DNA of 64,000 nt. It comes from Flavobacterium sp. Root186 (lineage in GTDB: Bacteria > Bacteroidota > Bacteroidia > Flavobacteriales > Flavobacteriaceae). The stretch spans positions 677,177 through 741,176 of the forward strand of contig NZ_LMHW01000010.1 in the NCBI RefSeq assembly GCF_001428525.1. The letters are read 5' to 3'. The notes beneath the pieces were generated by a model. The model was not told the origin of the DNA, did not search any database, and worked only from the letters and a program-made list of their open reading frames with translations. Position 1 is the first letter of the stretch. Each line of letters opens with the position of its first letter. A program made the position numbers and the translations under genes. Below are positions 8,520 through 18,558 of this stretch, in pieces.

Positions 8520-9911
8520 TTATTTTGTTTGGTCTCTTTTTTCGTTTAAATCTTGTTCTATCGTTTGAAGTTTTTCTTCAGATAAAGGATAGAATAATAT
8601 AAAAGCGACTGATATTGCGGCTGCGATTGCAGGAAGTATGCTTAGCATTAATTGAATTCCGTTTTGGGTTACGGCAGTTTGTTCGACATTGGCCTGAAAG
8701 CCATAATAACCTAAAAGCCATCCAGTTCCGGCACCGCCAATTGTCCATCCAAATTTTTGTGACATTGATGAAGCTGAAAAAACCAATCCGGTTGCTCTGC
8801 GGCCTTGTTTCCATTCTGAATAATCAGCACTGTCTGCGTACATTGACCAGATTAGCGGGAAAATACAACCTGCACAAATACTGATTAAAACCTGAAAACT
8901 CATGATTAGGAAAACATCTTCTTTCCCAAAGAAATAAAAAGCTAAACTTAAAATTGATGCGACTGCCATTGCACCAAAAAATGTTTTCTTTTTACCAATT
9001 TTGTTTGCGATAGGAGTGGCGATAATTACGCCGATAATATTGGCAGCTTGTCCCAAAACCAAATAAATGGATGTTGGTGTCATGTGAAAATCTGTTCCAA
9101 AAAGCGAGAAATCAAAGTTTACAGCGCTGCTTACATAATATTTAAAATAGTAAACTGCCGCACCGTCTCGAATGGAGTTAAAAACTAAAGTTCCGATTCC
9201 GGCTCCCAATAAAATCCACCACGGTTTATTTTTTAATAAATCTTTTAAATCTTCTTTTAAATTAGACTGTTCATTTTCAATAGGTTTTACTCTTTCTTTT
9301 GTAAACAAAAAACAAGCCCAGAAAAAAATTGTTGTGATTACTCCAAAAACGGTAATTGTTGCGAGCCAGCCTGTTTTAGAATTTAAGCTTCCGCCAAAAT
9401 AATTCACAAGAGGTTCAATCAGCCAAAGTGCCAAAAGGCTTCCGCCAAAGGCAAACACCATTCTGTAAGATGATAATGTATTCCTGTCTTTTCGGTCAGA
9501 CGACATTACACCCAAAAGCGATGCGTACGGAACGTTGATTAATGAATAAATCATCATCATTAAGGAATAGGTTACGTAAGCATAAATTATTTTTCCTTTT
9601 TCGTCAAAATCGGGTGTGTAAAAAGTTAAAACTCCAATTACGGCAAAAGGAATGGCAACCCATAAAAGATAAGGTCTGAATTTTCCCCATTTAGTTTTTG
9701 TTCTGTCGGCAATGATACCAACAATTGGATCAAAGCAGGAATCCCAGATTCTGGTAATCAAGAACATGGTTCCTACAACGGAAGGTGCCAATCCGAAAAC
9801 GTCGGTATAGAAAAACAGAAGATACATACTAAAGATTTTCCAGAACATTGATGACGCGGCGTCTCCAAGTCCGTAACCGATTTTTTCTTTTAAACTAATT
9901 TTGTCGTGCAT
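8520..9911 (-). CDS. Sugar:cation symporter, GPH family (MelB-like MFS)
   Basis: 463 residues with about 12 membrane segments. The N-terminal LKEKIGYGLGDAASSMFW, the loop RIWDSCFDPIVGIIADRTKTKWGKFRPYLL and the Asp residues in it are typical for glycoside-pentoside-hexuronide symporters, where those Asp residues bind the coupling cation. It should carry mannobiose or short (gluco)mannan oligosaccharides across the inner membrane to the epimerase and GH130 encoded just downstream. The gap to the GH26 gene before it is 41 bases, so the operon is continuous. Confidence 0.9.
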   Translation of the reverse strand: MHDKISLKEKIGYGLGDAASSMFWKIFSMYLLFFYTDVFGLAPSVVGTMFLITRIWDSCFDPIVGIIADRTKTKWGKFRPYLLWVAIPFAVIGVLTFYTPDFDEKGKIIYAYVTYSLMMMIYSLINVPYASLLGVMSSDRKDRNTLSSYRMVFAFGGSLLALWLIEPLVNYFGGSLNSKTGWLATITVFGVITTIFFWACFLFTKERVKPIENEQSNLKEDLKDLLKNKPWWILLGAGIGTLVFNSIRDGAAVYYFKYYVSSAVNFDFSLFGTDFHMTPTSIYLVLGQAANIIGVIIATPIANKIGKKKTFFGAMAVASILSLAFYFFGKEDVFLIMSFQVLISICAGCIFPLIWSMYADSADYSEWKQGRRATGLVFSASSMSQKFGWTIGGAGTGWLLGYYGFQANVEQTAVTQNGIQLMLSILPAIAAAISVAFILFYPLSEEKLQTIEQDLNEKRDQTK

Positions 9912-9952
9912 TGGTTATTTTTTAAAGGTTGTAAAGTTTGTTTTTGGGGCAA

Positions 9953-11089
9953 TTATTTGAGTGCTTTTTTAATGTCTTTTTCAAATAAGGTTTTGTCGAG
10001 GTTGTAATAATCTATAAAATCTTTTTCACTTATCTGGCCTTTGAATGGTGCGTAATAATGCATTTTTTGTTCTTTTTCCTGCCAGCCATGATTTCGCCAT
10101 AATAAAACATAGGATATTTTATAATCACCAATTGCTTTGGAGAAAGTTCCTGTCCACCATTTTGGGTCTGGAACAGCTTCATAACCCGCTTCGGCAACGG
10201 CAATTAGTTTATGTTTTTCAAGACCAATTTCATTTAAAATCTTAAGCTGACTTTGAACTTCATCAATAAATTTCATTCCTTCTTTATCATTGTTATTTTG
10301 ATAAGCATCAAAGCTTAAAACATCAGTAAAATCATCTCCGGGATAATTCGCCAGAAAATCATCTTTCGAGCTGAAACTGGCTGTATTGTAAACGTAAATT
10401 AAATTATGCACGCCTTTTTTCTGCAGGTATTCAAATGTAAATTTCCATGCTGTTTTAAATTCCTCAGGAGTGCAGTTTCCTTTTCCCCACCAAAACCAGC
10501 CTCCGGAAAGTTCATGATATGGTCTGAATAAAACTGGAATGTTTTTTCCTTTTTTATCTTTTAAGGATAGAAAAAAATTGGCGGCTTTGTCTAACCAGGA
10601 AGTAAATTTTTGATGATTTTCTCCGCCTGGTAAAATGGTTTTTACAGCATTTGGAGTGTTATCCCACGCACTTTTTCTAGTTGCAGGATTATCAAAATGC
10701 CAGCTTATTGTAGATATTCCTCCTCTTTCATTGGCATCTGTAATATATTGTTTCATTTTAGTGAATGGAATACCATCTATATTATTGGCATCGTCTTTTT
10801 CTAAACCTGCAATATCCCAACCGTAAAGAGCAGGATAATCTCCCACAACATCTTTTATGTCGCTTCTTCCGTTTTCATATTTCCAATTTACGCCGTAGGC
10901 TAAGTCGTCCTGATGACCAAAAAGATAACCGCTTTGTGTAAGCTGGTTCAGTTTTTTATATAGAGAAACGGTTTCAGGTGTTGCTTTTTTATCTGAAAGT
11001 GACAAATTCGTATTACTATTAATAGGCTGTGCAGAACAGGAAGTTCCTATTAATGCACTGGCTAAAAGATTAAAAAAGTATTTTTTCAT
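9953..11089 (-). CDS. Beta-mannanase lipoprotein, glycoside hydrolase family 26 (operon leader)
   Basis: 378 residues. The lipoprotein signal ends at Cys18 (LIGTSC). GH26 residues are the acid/base Glu193 in RPYHELSGGWFWWG and the nucleophile Glu300 in AVAEAGY, with DVLSFDAYQ between them. It is likely an endo- or exo-acting mannanase; exo-acting periplasmic GH26 enzymes release mannobiose in Bacteroidota, which would feed the 2-epimerase. It is the first gene of the leftward operon, divergent from the AraC regulator. Unlike the GH26 at 4273-5508 it has no acidic stretch after the lipid Cys, which suggests a periplasmic rather than a surface site (inference). Confidence 0.92.
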   Translation of the reverse strand: MKKYFFNLLASALIGTSCSAQPINSNTNLSLSDKKATPETVSLYKKLNQLTQSGYLFGHQDDLAYGVNWKYENGRSDIKDVVGDYPALYGWDIAGLEKDDANNIDGIPFTKMKQYITDANERGGISTISWHFDNPATRKSAWDNTPNAVKTILPGGENHQKFTSWLDKAANFFLSLKDKKGKNIPVLFRPYHELSGGWFWWGKGNCTPEEFKTAWKFTFEYLQKKGVHNLIYVYNTASFSSKDDFLANYPGDDFTDVLSFDAYQNNNDKEGMKFIDEVQSQLKILNEIGLEKHKLIAVAEAGYEAVPDPKWWTGTFSKAIGDYKISYVLLWRNHGWQEKEQKMHYYAPFKGQISEKDFIDYYNLDKTLFEKDIKKALK

Positions 11090-11394
11090 TTTCGAAAATA
11101 TTGTTTTTCAGTGCATTCTCAACTTCTGGTTAGAAATTACCAACTTGCTGCTGAAGCTGAATTTGTCTATTTGTAATTCGGTATTGTTTTCCTTATAAAA
11201 TTATTAAAACTATAAAAAGTTTGAGTATTAAAAATGATTAATGTTTATTATTAATACTGATTTTGTAAAGTTGATAATTCTATTTTTCAAAGATAAATTT
11301 ATGTTTATAGCGTAATTAATATTATTTTATCAATTATATATCATATTATTGCAGAAAAAAATCAATTGATATCAGCTAAAAACAGTTTTAAGAG
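11090..11394. promoter_or_regulatory. Divergent promoter region between mannanase operon and AraC-type regulator
   Basis: These 305 bases hold no gene and are very AT-rich. On the minus strand a -7 element TATCTTTG can be read at 11295-11288 (CAAAGATA on the plus strand), which would give a leader of roughly 190 bases for the mannanase operon. A good -33 TTTG partner is not seen at the expected spacing, so the call is weak. No clear promoter box was found for the regulator. Confidence 0.4.
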
Positions 11395-12273
11395 ATGAGT
11401 ACTGCTAAAAATTTTTATAGAGAAATCGCTCCGCTTTCAGCCGGAGATAGTTTTTTGGTCTTTGACAGAGTTAAAGATAGTTTTGATTTTCCGGTTCATT
11501 ATCATCCTGAATTTGAGATCAATTTTATTTTAAACGGAAAAGGAGTAAGGCGAGTTGTGGGTGATAATATTGAAGAAATTGACAATGTTGAATTAGTTTT
11601 GATTGGACCAAATTTATATCACGGCTGGGAATTAAATAAATGTACCAACAAAAAAATACACGAAATTACGATTCAGTTTCATAATGATTTATTTCATGAA
11701 TCTTTGCTTGCAAGACGTATTATGAATCCGATTCGTGATATGTTTAATAGATCTATTCATGGAATTTTATTTTCTAAAAAAGCTGCCGAGGAATTGACTC
11801 CAAGATTGGTAAGACTTTCTAAATTAGATGGTATGGATTATTTTTTGGAAATTACTTCCTTATTATATGATCTTGCCAATTCGAGAAATCAGCGATTACT
11901 TTCTACTTATACTGTTGACTACGATAAGTTTGATGATTATGATAAAATGAAATTGGTTTATGAATATGTGCAAAAACATTTTGCTGATAAAATTACTTTA
12001 GATGATGTCGCAAATGTTGCCAGCATGTCTATAATTTCTTTTAATCGTTTTATAAAAAAGCGCACCGGAAAAACTTTTGTCAATTATATTAATGACATCC
12101 GCATTGGATATGCCGCCCGCTGGCTTGTTGAAAAAGATATGAGTGTTTCTGAAGTGGCTTTTAAATCAGGCTTTAATAATATTGCGAACTTCAATCGTAG
12201 CTTTAAGGCTATTAAAAATTGTACTCCTAGTCAATATCGTGAGGATTTTTCTGGATTAAAACGTATTTTATAG
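11395..12273 (+). CDS. AraC-family transcriptional regulator of the mannan locus
   Basis: 292 residues. The N-terminal 110 residues look like a cupin sensor domain (FPVHYHPEFEINFILNGKG and LIGPNLYHGW). The C-terminal 100 residues hold two helix-turn-helix units: ITLDDVANVASMSIISFNRFIKKRTG, then MSVSEVAFKSGFNNIANFNRSFKAIKNCTPSQYRE, the standard AraC/XylS signature. It lies between the two divergent halves of the locus, so it most likely senses a mannan-derived sugar and controls both operons. Many flavobacterial loci use hybrid two-component or SusR regulators instead; here no such gene is present in the window. Confidence 0.9.
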   Translation: MSTAKNFYREIAPLSAGDSFLVFDRVKDSFDFPVHYHPEFEINFILNGKGVRRVVGDNIEEIDNVELVLIGPNLYHGWELNKCTNKKIHEITIQFHNDLFHESLLARRIMNPIRDMFNRSIHGILFSKKAAEELTPRLVRLSKLDGMDYFLEITSLLYDLANSRNQRLLSTYTVDYDKFDDYDKMKLVYEYVQKHFADKITLDDVANVASMSIISFNRFIKKRTGKTFVNYINDIRIGYAARWLVEKDMSVSEVAFKSGFNNIANFNRSFKAIKNCTPSQYREDFSGLKRIL

Positions 12274-12583
12274 TGATACTTTTTTTGCATAAATAAATAT
12301 TATTTTTAACGAAAACGTTTGATTTTTATGATTTCGTTAACTTTTCTTTATAATTAGTGGTAGTTAAGGGTTGCTTCATTGCGAATAATTCATTTTTTAT
12401 ACGTTTTTATTTTAATATGTGTTTTTTTAAGGAGGTATAGTAAAAATATTATCATTAAATGATGTAATACTATCGATTTGATAATCTCATCTGTTATAGA
12501 TTTGTTAAATAATTTCGAAGTAAAAGTTATCCTTACTTGCTTAATTGTGAATGAAACAAATTTAAACTAACCAAACACTTATT
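12274..12583. promoter_or_regulatory. Regulatory region upstream of susC with an inverted repeat and a candidate promoter
   Basis: No gene lies in these 310 bases. A perfect 9-base inverted repeat, TTAACGAAA (12306-12314) and TTTCGTTAA (12332-12340), with a 17-base spacer, sits 32 bases after the regulator stop and may be an operator or a weak terminator. A Bacteroidota-type promoter can be read as TTTG at 12477-12480 and TAGATTTG at 12497-12504 (16-base spacing, slightly short), giving a leader of about 70 bases for susC. Confidence 0.5.
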
Positions 12584-15500
12584 ATGAAAAAACTAATGAC
12601 TAACTTTATTCATTGGAACGCTAACCACAGAGCGGTTCCTCTGATTTTATTTTTGTTACTGACAAGTAATTATATTGCTGCTCAGGTTAAAGTATCGGGA
12701 ACGGTATCAGATGAAAAAGGTTTATCGATTCCTGGTGCCAATATTTCGATAGCAGGATCAAAGACAACTACTTCAACCGATTTTGACGGAAAATATTCTA
12801 TTGATGTTCCTGCAAATGCAACTTTAGTATATTCATTTATTGGATTTAATACACAAAGAATTGCAGTTGATGGTAAAAGAACAATCAATGTAATTTTAAA
12901 ATCAAGTGCTGAAGACTTAAAAGATGTAGTTGTAATTGGTTACGGGACACAAAAGAGAAAAGATGTAAACAGTGCTATTTCCAGTATTAGTTCAAAAGAT
13001 ATTGAAAACCTAAAAGTTGCTTCGTTTGATCAAATGATGCAGGGTAAAGCAGCCGGGGTAGTTGTAAATAGCAATTCTGGTGAGCCGGGAAGTAACGTTT
13101 CGGTAAGAATTAGAGGGGTTTCGTCTTTAACAGGAACAAACGAACCTTTGTATGTAATTGATGGTGTGCCAATTTCAGGAGATGCAAGAAACTCATCAAC
13201 TTCTGGAAGAAACGCACAGGGAAATTCTAATTTCTCTAATAACGGTAATATCACACAAAGTCCTTTAGCGCTAATTAATCCAAGTGATATTGAATCTATT
13301 GATATTTTGAAAGATGCTTCGGCAACTGCTATTTATGGGTCTCGTGGAGCTAACGGTGTTGTAATTGTAACTACAAAATCCGGTAAAAAAGGTACCGGAA
13401 AATTATCATTCGAAAATTCTTATACAATAAGTAATCTGCCTAAAAGACTTCATTCTATGAATCTGCAGGAATATGCGGCACATCAAAATGCTTTATCGGC
13501 AGTATATGATCCAACTTCTTTCAGACCTGAATTTGCTCATCCTGAACTTTTAGGAAAAGGTACTGATTGGCAGGATGCCATTTATGAAACAGGACTTATG
13601 AGTTCTAATCAGCTTTCTTTTTCGGGTGGTAAAGAAGGAGTGAATTACTATATATCCGGAGGTGTATTAAATCAGGAAGGTATTGTAATAGAATCAGGAT
13701 TTAAAAGATATAATTTTAGAGCAAATATTGATGCTAAAGTTAATTCGTTCATAAAAGTTGGGGTTAATGTAAGTGGTGCAATTACGGATGAAAAATTAAC
13801 GCTTAACGGACAGTTTAATGGTGTAGTTGCTACGTCGTTATTAGCAACTCCTGATGTTGCGGTTAGAGAGCTTTCCGGAGCTTTTGCCGGCCCGCCTGCT
13901 GGTGGAGCAACATCATTTGTTAACCCGGTTGCTACTTCTTTATTGGGATCAAATACATTGGTTAGAAAAAACTATTCAGGAAATTTCTATACTCAGGTTG
14001 ATATATTAAAAGGTTTGGAGTATCGTTTTGAAGCGGGTGGTTATATATATGACAATTTAGGTCAAAGATTTGATCCGATGTATTCGTTGGGGAATGCTGT
14101 AAAAAGTTTTGCCAACTTATATTACAATCCTTCTTCTGGTAATTCATGGAACTTAAAAAACATGCTTACTTACAGAAAAACTATTGGCAGACATAATTTT
14201 ACTGTTCTTGCGGTTCAGGAGTCAAACAGAGCACACTGGGAAGGATATACAATAACAGGCTATGGTTATAAAGATAACAATGATAAATCATTAGCCGCAT
14301 CTGATTTGTCAAAAGCGGTTACAAGTGGTGTTTACTCAGGAACGCAGACTTTGGCTTCTTATTTAGGAAGGGTTGTTTATGACTTTGGTGATAAATACAG
14401 CCTTACCGGAGCAGTAAGAACAGATGGTTCTTCTAAATTTTTCGTAGGAAACAAATGGGGTGTTTTTAGCTCTGCAAGCGGTTCTTGGAAACTTTCTCAT
14501 GAAGATTTTATGGAAAGTACGAGAAAGTATGTTGATAATATTAAAATTAGAGTGGGCTGGGGACAAACCGGTAATAACCAGATTGGTAATAATTTATATG
14601 ATTCTAATCTGCATATAATCAATAGTACAATGGGAACTTCTTATCTGCCATCAAATACAGCAAATAAGGATTTGAAGTGGGAAACTCAGGAACAGACCAA
14701 TTTAGGATTAGATTTTACAATGTTTGACTCTAAACTTTCTGCAACAATAGATGTGTATCAAAAAGTTTCTAAAGATTTCTTGTATCAGGTTCCCTTGCCG
14801 AACTTCCTTTCTGGAGGTGGTGATTATGAAGGTGGTGTAAATCCTCCATCTTTTAACCTTGGAAGTATGAAAAACAGAGGTATTGAGGTTACACTTAATT
14901 ATACACAGCAATTTACTCCAAACTTTTCATGGAATGCAAGTGCAAACTTTACAAAATATGAAAATGAAGTTACCAATATGGCGGGCTTAAACATTGTTAA
15001 AACGATGGGTACGCTGGCATATAATACGGTAACGGTATCGAGAACTCAGGAAGGTCTGCCTATAGGTTCATTTATAGGTTATGAAGCGACAGGTATTTAC
15101 AGAACAGACGAGGATTTATTGACTTATGGCCACGAAACTGCTCCAGGAACAAAAGTTGTGCTGAAAAACGGAACAAATTCATTACTGCCAAACTTTATAA
15201 AAGGAGATGTAATTTATAAAGATCAAAATAACGATGGTATTATTGATACTAAGGATTTAGTTACTATTGGAAATCCAAACCCAAAATTCACTTATGGGTT
15301 TACAAACAACTTTAAATACAAAAATGTTGATTTGTCTATTTTCCTACAGGGAACTGCCGGAAACAAGCTGATGAATTTAACTCGTATGTCTGGTACATTG
15401 AACAGTAACTTAGGAACTAATTATTTAACAGATGCTGCTGATTTTTATTCTGCAGACAATTTAGATGCTTCACTGCCTAGACCTTCTGCTTACAATGATA

Positions 15501-15781
15501 TCAATAATGCAGTTTCGTCACGAATTATAGAAGATGGTTCATACTTAAGAATTCAGAATGTAACTTTAGGTTATTCACTTCCTTCTGACATAATCTCAAA
15601 AATAAAATTAACAAGATTGAGAATTTATGCTTCTGGGCAAAACTTGTACACTTTTACTAAATATAAAGGATACGATCCTGAGGTAGGTTCTTATAATCAA
15701 GATGCATTATTATCAGGTGTTGATAATGGTCGTTATCCTGTGCCTAGACAAATATCTTTTGGTTTTAACGTTGAATTTTAA
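12584..15781 (+). CDS. SusC/RagA-family TonB-linked outer membrane transporter
   Basis: 1065 residues, the normal SusC size. A signal peptide ends near LTSNYIAAQ (residue 34). A carboxypeptidase-regulatory-like domain follows (VKVSGTVSDEKGLSIPGANI to IGFNTQ), then the SusC plug start DVVVIGYGTQKRKDV, the SVRIRGVSSL and NEPLYVIDGVP motifs, and a 22-strand barrel ending in RQISFGFNVEF. Together with SusD it should import mannan or glucomannan oligosaccharides into the periplasm in a TonB-dependent way. It starts the rightward operon; susD follows after 11 bases. Confidence 0.95.
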   Translation: MKKLMTNFIHWNANHRAVPLILFLLLTSNYIAAQVKVSGTVSDEKGLSIPGANISIAGSKTTTSTDFDGKYSIDVPANATLVYSFIGFNTQRIAVDGKRTINVILKSSAEDLKDVVVIGYGTQKRKDVNSAISSISSKDIENLKVASFDQMMQGKAAGVVVNSNSGEPGSNVSVRIRGVSSLTGTNEPLYVIDGVPISGDARNSSTSGRNAQGNSNFSNNGNITQSPLALINPSDIESIDILKDASATAIYGSRGANGVVIVTTKSGKKGTGKLSFENSYTISNLPKRLHSMNLQEYAAHQNALSAVYDPTSFRPEFAHPELLGKGTDWQDAIYETGLMSSNQLSFSGGKEGVNYYISGGVLNQEGIVIESGFKRYNFRANIDAKVNSFIKVGVNVSGAITDEKLTLNGQFNGVVATSLLATPDVAVRELSGAFAGPPAGGATSFVNPVATSLLGSNTLVRKNYSGNFYTQVDILKGLEYRFEAGGYIYDNLGQRFDPMYSLGNAVKSFANLYYNPSSGNSWNLKNMLTYRKTIGRHNFTVLAVQESNRAHWEGYTITGYGYKDNNDKSLAASDLSKAVTSGVYSGTQTLASYLGRVVYDFGDKYSLTGAVRTDGSSKFFVGNKWGVFSSASGSWKLSHEDFMESTRKYVDNIKIRVGWGQTGNNQIGNNLYDSNLHIINSTMGTSYLPSNTANKDLKWETQEQTNLGLDFTMFDSKLSATIDVYQKVSKDFLYQVPLPNFLSGGGDYEGGVNPPSFNLGSMKNRGIEVTLNYTQQFTPNFSWNASANFTKYENEVTNMAGLNIVKTMGTLAYNTVTVSRTQEGLPIGSFIGYEATGIYRTDEDLLTYGHETAPGTKVVLKNGTNSLLPNFIKGDVIYKDQNNDGIIDTKDLVTIGNPNPKFTYGFTNNFKYKNVDLSIFLQGTAGNKLMNLTRMSGTLNSNLGTNYLTDAADFYSADNLDASLPRPSAYNDINNAVSSRIIEDGSYLRIQNVTLGYSLPSDIISKIKLTRLRIYASGQNLYTFTKYKGYDPEVGSYNQDALLSGVDNGRYPVPRQISFGFNVEF

Positions 15782-15792
15782 TACGAATTAAT

Positions 15793-17391
15793 ATGAAAAA
15801 TATAATAAAAAGAAGTGGTGCAGCTGCTTTGACACTACTGATGTTAATATCTACTTCTTGCTCTCAGGACTTTTTAGACGTACCTGCAGAAGGAGTGCCT
15901 ACAATAGGAAACTATTATGATTCTGATGTAAAATTGGATAATGCAAGTAATGGACTTTATGGTATCGTTTGGTTTAATATGAATAAGGAAGGTTTTTATG
16001 GTATTACTGATGTTATATCGGGTAATATGTATGCGGGACCTTATAACGAATTTGGTAAATTCACAGATTTGAGTTTTACTAATTCACAGTCTTTTATTGG
16101 AGATTCATGGAGATCATGTTTTGGAGCTGTTGCAAATTGTAATTCTTATATTAATACATTACCGCAAAGTGTTGGGCCGGATGTAACTAGTGAAGCATTA
16201 AACAATGCTTTAGGTGAAATGCATTTTATCAGAGCTTTTTCATACTTCTTTCTGGTAAGATTATGGGGCAATGTGCCAATTATTGAAAACAATGCTGATT
16301 ATTCTAAGAATTTTGTTATCCCAAGTAATCCTACAACAGATGTTTACAAGTTTATAGAGAACGATTTGCAGTTTGCTATTGCTAATTTGAGATCTAAAAA
16401 CAGAGGGTCAGATTATGCTTCAAATGCACACGTTTCGAGTGGTTCTGCAAAAGCTCTTTTGGCAAAAGTATATTTATATCAAAAGAAATATGAGCTTGCA
16501 AGAGCTTTGGCTCAGGAAGTAATCAACAGCGGCGAATTTAAATTATTGGGTGGTGATGAACTGCCAACAAAATCTTTTGCTGATTTATGGCTTCAAAAAA
16601 ATAATAATAATGAAGAGTCTATCTTTTCATGGCAGTGGACGGGTTCAGGAACGTACTTTGAAGGAAACTTTTCAAACACATTGTTTGCTCCGGAAAATAG
16701 ATTGGTAGAAACTTCATATTCAGGTCAGATTGCGCCTTCTCAGGATTTAATTCATAATGTTTATGAACCGGGAGATAAAAGAAGAGCAGAAACATTCATG
16801 CTTCCTGGAGATTATTATCCAAACCTGACTTATGCACAAACACTTGCAGTAGATTCTCCAAAACTTTTAGGATATACTTTTGAAGTAGAAAATGAAGCTC
16901 AGAATTCAGGAGCAGGTTTGAAAAAGTATGTAATCGGGAAAGAGAACTTACCAATAACAGGACCATTCAATGCACCATTTAATGGAGAAAGCAGTATGAA
17001 TAGTTATATGATGCGTTATGCTGATCTGCTTTTAATTCATGCCGAAGCGATATTAGGTTCGCAATCAGGAAGTACTTCAGATCCTGCAGCCTTAAAATCA
17101 TTTAATGCAGTTCGTAAAAGAGCGGGTCTGCCAATTAAAGCCTCTATTTCATTTGATGACATCTTTAAAGAAAGACGTGCAGAATTAGCTTGCGAAGGAG
17201 ATTACTATTTTGATTTAGGACGTTTGCCATTTGCAAAAGCAAAAGCAATCTTAGAAGCTCAAAACAGGGGAGATCAAGACACGCCAAAATACATTACAAT
17301 TTCGGCAGCAAATCTTTTACTGCCTTATCCGGCAGATGATTTAATTAAAAATCCAAAATTAACAGAAGTAGCACCGTATACTTTTAAATAA
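15793..17391 (+). CDS. SusD/RagB-family surface glycan-binding lipoprotein
   Basis: 532 residues. The lipoprotein signal ends at Cys23 (LISTSC), followed by SQDFLDVPAEG, a usual SusD N-terminus. The middle holds the TPR-like helices (GEMHFIRAFSYFFLVRLWG, AKALLAKVYLYQKKYELARALAQEVI) and the C-terminal part ends with the RAELACEGDYYFDLGRLP region, both conserved in SusD. It forms the lid on the SusC barrel just upstream and binds the glycan at the cell surface. Confidence 0.95.
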   Translation: MKNIIKRSGAAALTLLMLISTSCSQDFLDVPAEGVPTIGNYYDSDVKLDNASNGLYGIVWFNMNKEGFYGITDVISGNMYAGPYNEFGKFTDLSFTNSQSFIGDSWRSCFGAVANCNSYINTLPQSVGPDVTSEALNNALGEMHFIRAFSYFFLVRLWGNVPIIENNADYSKNFVIPSNPTTDVYKFIENDLQFAIANLRSKNRGSDYASNAHVSSGSAKALLAKVYLYQKKYELARALAQEVINSGEFKLLGGDELPTKSFADLWLQKNNNNEESIFSWQWTGSGTYFEGNFSNTLFAPENRLVETSYSGQIAPSQDLIHNVYEPGDKRRAETFMLPGDYYPNLTYAQTLAVDSPKLLGYTFEVENEAQNSGAGLKKYVIGKENLPITGPFNAPFNGESSMNSYMMRYADLLLIHAEAILGSQSGSTSDPAALKSFNAVRKRAGLPIKASISFDDIFKERRAELACEGDYYFDLGRLPFAKAKAILEAQNRGDQDTPKYITISAANLLLPYPADDLIKNPKLTEVAPYTFK

Positions 17392-17408
17392 TTTTTAAAA
17401 ATAAAAAT

Positions 17409-18467
17409 ATGAAAAATATAAAAATTGTTTCGTTAGCAGCATGCATGGCATGGATGTTATCTTTAATGCTTTTTACTTCATGCTCAAGTGATGACAGCAG
17501 CGCTGAGGCTTACACAGGTGCTCCTGTAATAGAATCTGTTATGCCTTCTGGATATAATACAGATGGAACACTTAAGCCATTAAGTCCGGTAACATTAGTA
17601 GATCCAAAAAACTATTATGTAATTCACGGAAAAGGATTGCTTTCTACCAAAAAAGTATATTTTAATGACTTCGATACCTATTTCAGACCAACATTTGTAA
17701 CAGATACTGATATAATTGTTTTAGTTGATGAAGATACTCCTTATGCTAATGCTTCTAATCAGTTAAAGGTTGTTACAGATAGAGGAACTGTTGTGTATAA
17801 TTTGACAGTTGCGCCTCCGGTGCCTACATTTAGCGGTTTTAACTCTATCAATTGTGCTGAAGGAGATCAGGTAATAATTAAAGGTAAATATTTCTTAAAT
17901 CCTGTAGTTACTCTGGCAGAAACACCAACACAACCTGCAGTTCCTGTTACAGTAGTATCTTCAACTTTAGAGCAGATAGTGGTAAAAATTCCGGCAAATG
18001 CCAATCACAGATATCTTTCTGTGGCTAATATATCCGGAGCAGCCGTATCAAAAGAAGCTATAGGAACAGCATTGTATGATGATGTATTATATGGCGTGCA
18101 ATGGGGAGGCCCGTGGGCTGGAAAAGGCGTTAATTTTGCTTTTGATGGAGATTCTTATCAAGGTGAAAAATCATGGCAGTGGGAATTTGGTCAATGGGAT
18201 GGAGGAAACTGGGGTTTCAATGTTGATTTAACTCCATACAAAGCATTGCGCATCGCTATTAAAGGTGCAAAAACCGGACGAGTTAATTTTAGTGTAAATG
18301 GCGGCGTAAATTATGTTTTACCTGTTACAAGTTCATGGGTTTATCTGGAAATTCCTTTTAGCGATTTAGGAAATCCTACAAGCCTTACTATGCTTACATT
18401 TCAGGAATCAAATAATGACGGCGGTAATACGGTATTATTTGATGATATAGGATTTGTATTAAAATAA
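17409..18467 (+). CDS. Surface glycan-binding lipoprotein with IPT/TIG domains
   Basis: 352 residues with a lipoprotein signal ending at Cys25 (LFTSC) and an SSDDSS stretch after it. Two IPT/TIG-like immunoglobulin folds can be read (APVIESVMPSGYNTDG onward, and VPTFSGFNSINCAEGDQVIIKG onward). They are followed by a C-terminal beta-sandwich (from about residue 230) rich in Trp (WGGPWAGKG, WQWEFGQWDGGNWG) and ending in LFDDIGFVLK, which resembles a carbohydrate-binding module. The position after susD is the usual place of SusE/SusF-like or SGBP-B proteins. It probably holds mannan chains at the cell surface; the exact ligand is inferred. Confidence 0.85.
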   Translation: MKNIKIVSLAACMAWMLSLMLFTSCSSDDSSAEAYTGAPVIESVMPSGYNTDGTLKPLSPVTLVDPKNYYVIHGKGLLSTKKVYFNDFDTYFRPTFVTDTDIIVLVDEDTPYANASNQLKVVTDRGTVVYNLTVAPPVPTFSGFNSINCAEGDQVIIKGKYFLNPVVTLAETPTQPAVPVTVVSSTLEQIVVKIPANANHRYLSVANISGAAVSKEAIGTALYDDVLYGVQWGGPWAGKGVNFAFDGDSYQGEKSWQWEFGQWDGGNWGFNVDLTPYKALRIAIKGAKTGRVNFSVNGGVNYVLPVTSSWVYLEIPFSDLGNPTSLTMLTFQESNNDGGNTVLFDDIGFVLK

Positions 18468-18493
18468 ATGAATTGCTTTTTTTGAGTTAGTTT

Positions 18494-18532
18494 AAGATAT
18501 TCCCTAATTGAAAAGTTAGGGAATATCTTTTT
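18494..18532 (+). terminator. Strong intra-operon hairpin terminator before the GH27 gene
   Basis: A perfect 14-base stem (AAGATATTCCCTAA at 18494-18507 with TTAGGGAATATCTT at 18516-18529), 8-base loop and a short T run. It lies between the glycan-binding lipoprotein and the alpha-galactosidase gene, so it probably lets only part of the transcription reach the two distal enzymes. Confidence 0.85.
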
Positions 18533-18558
18533 ATAATGTGTTTTTAAATTTTATAGAA

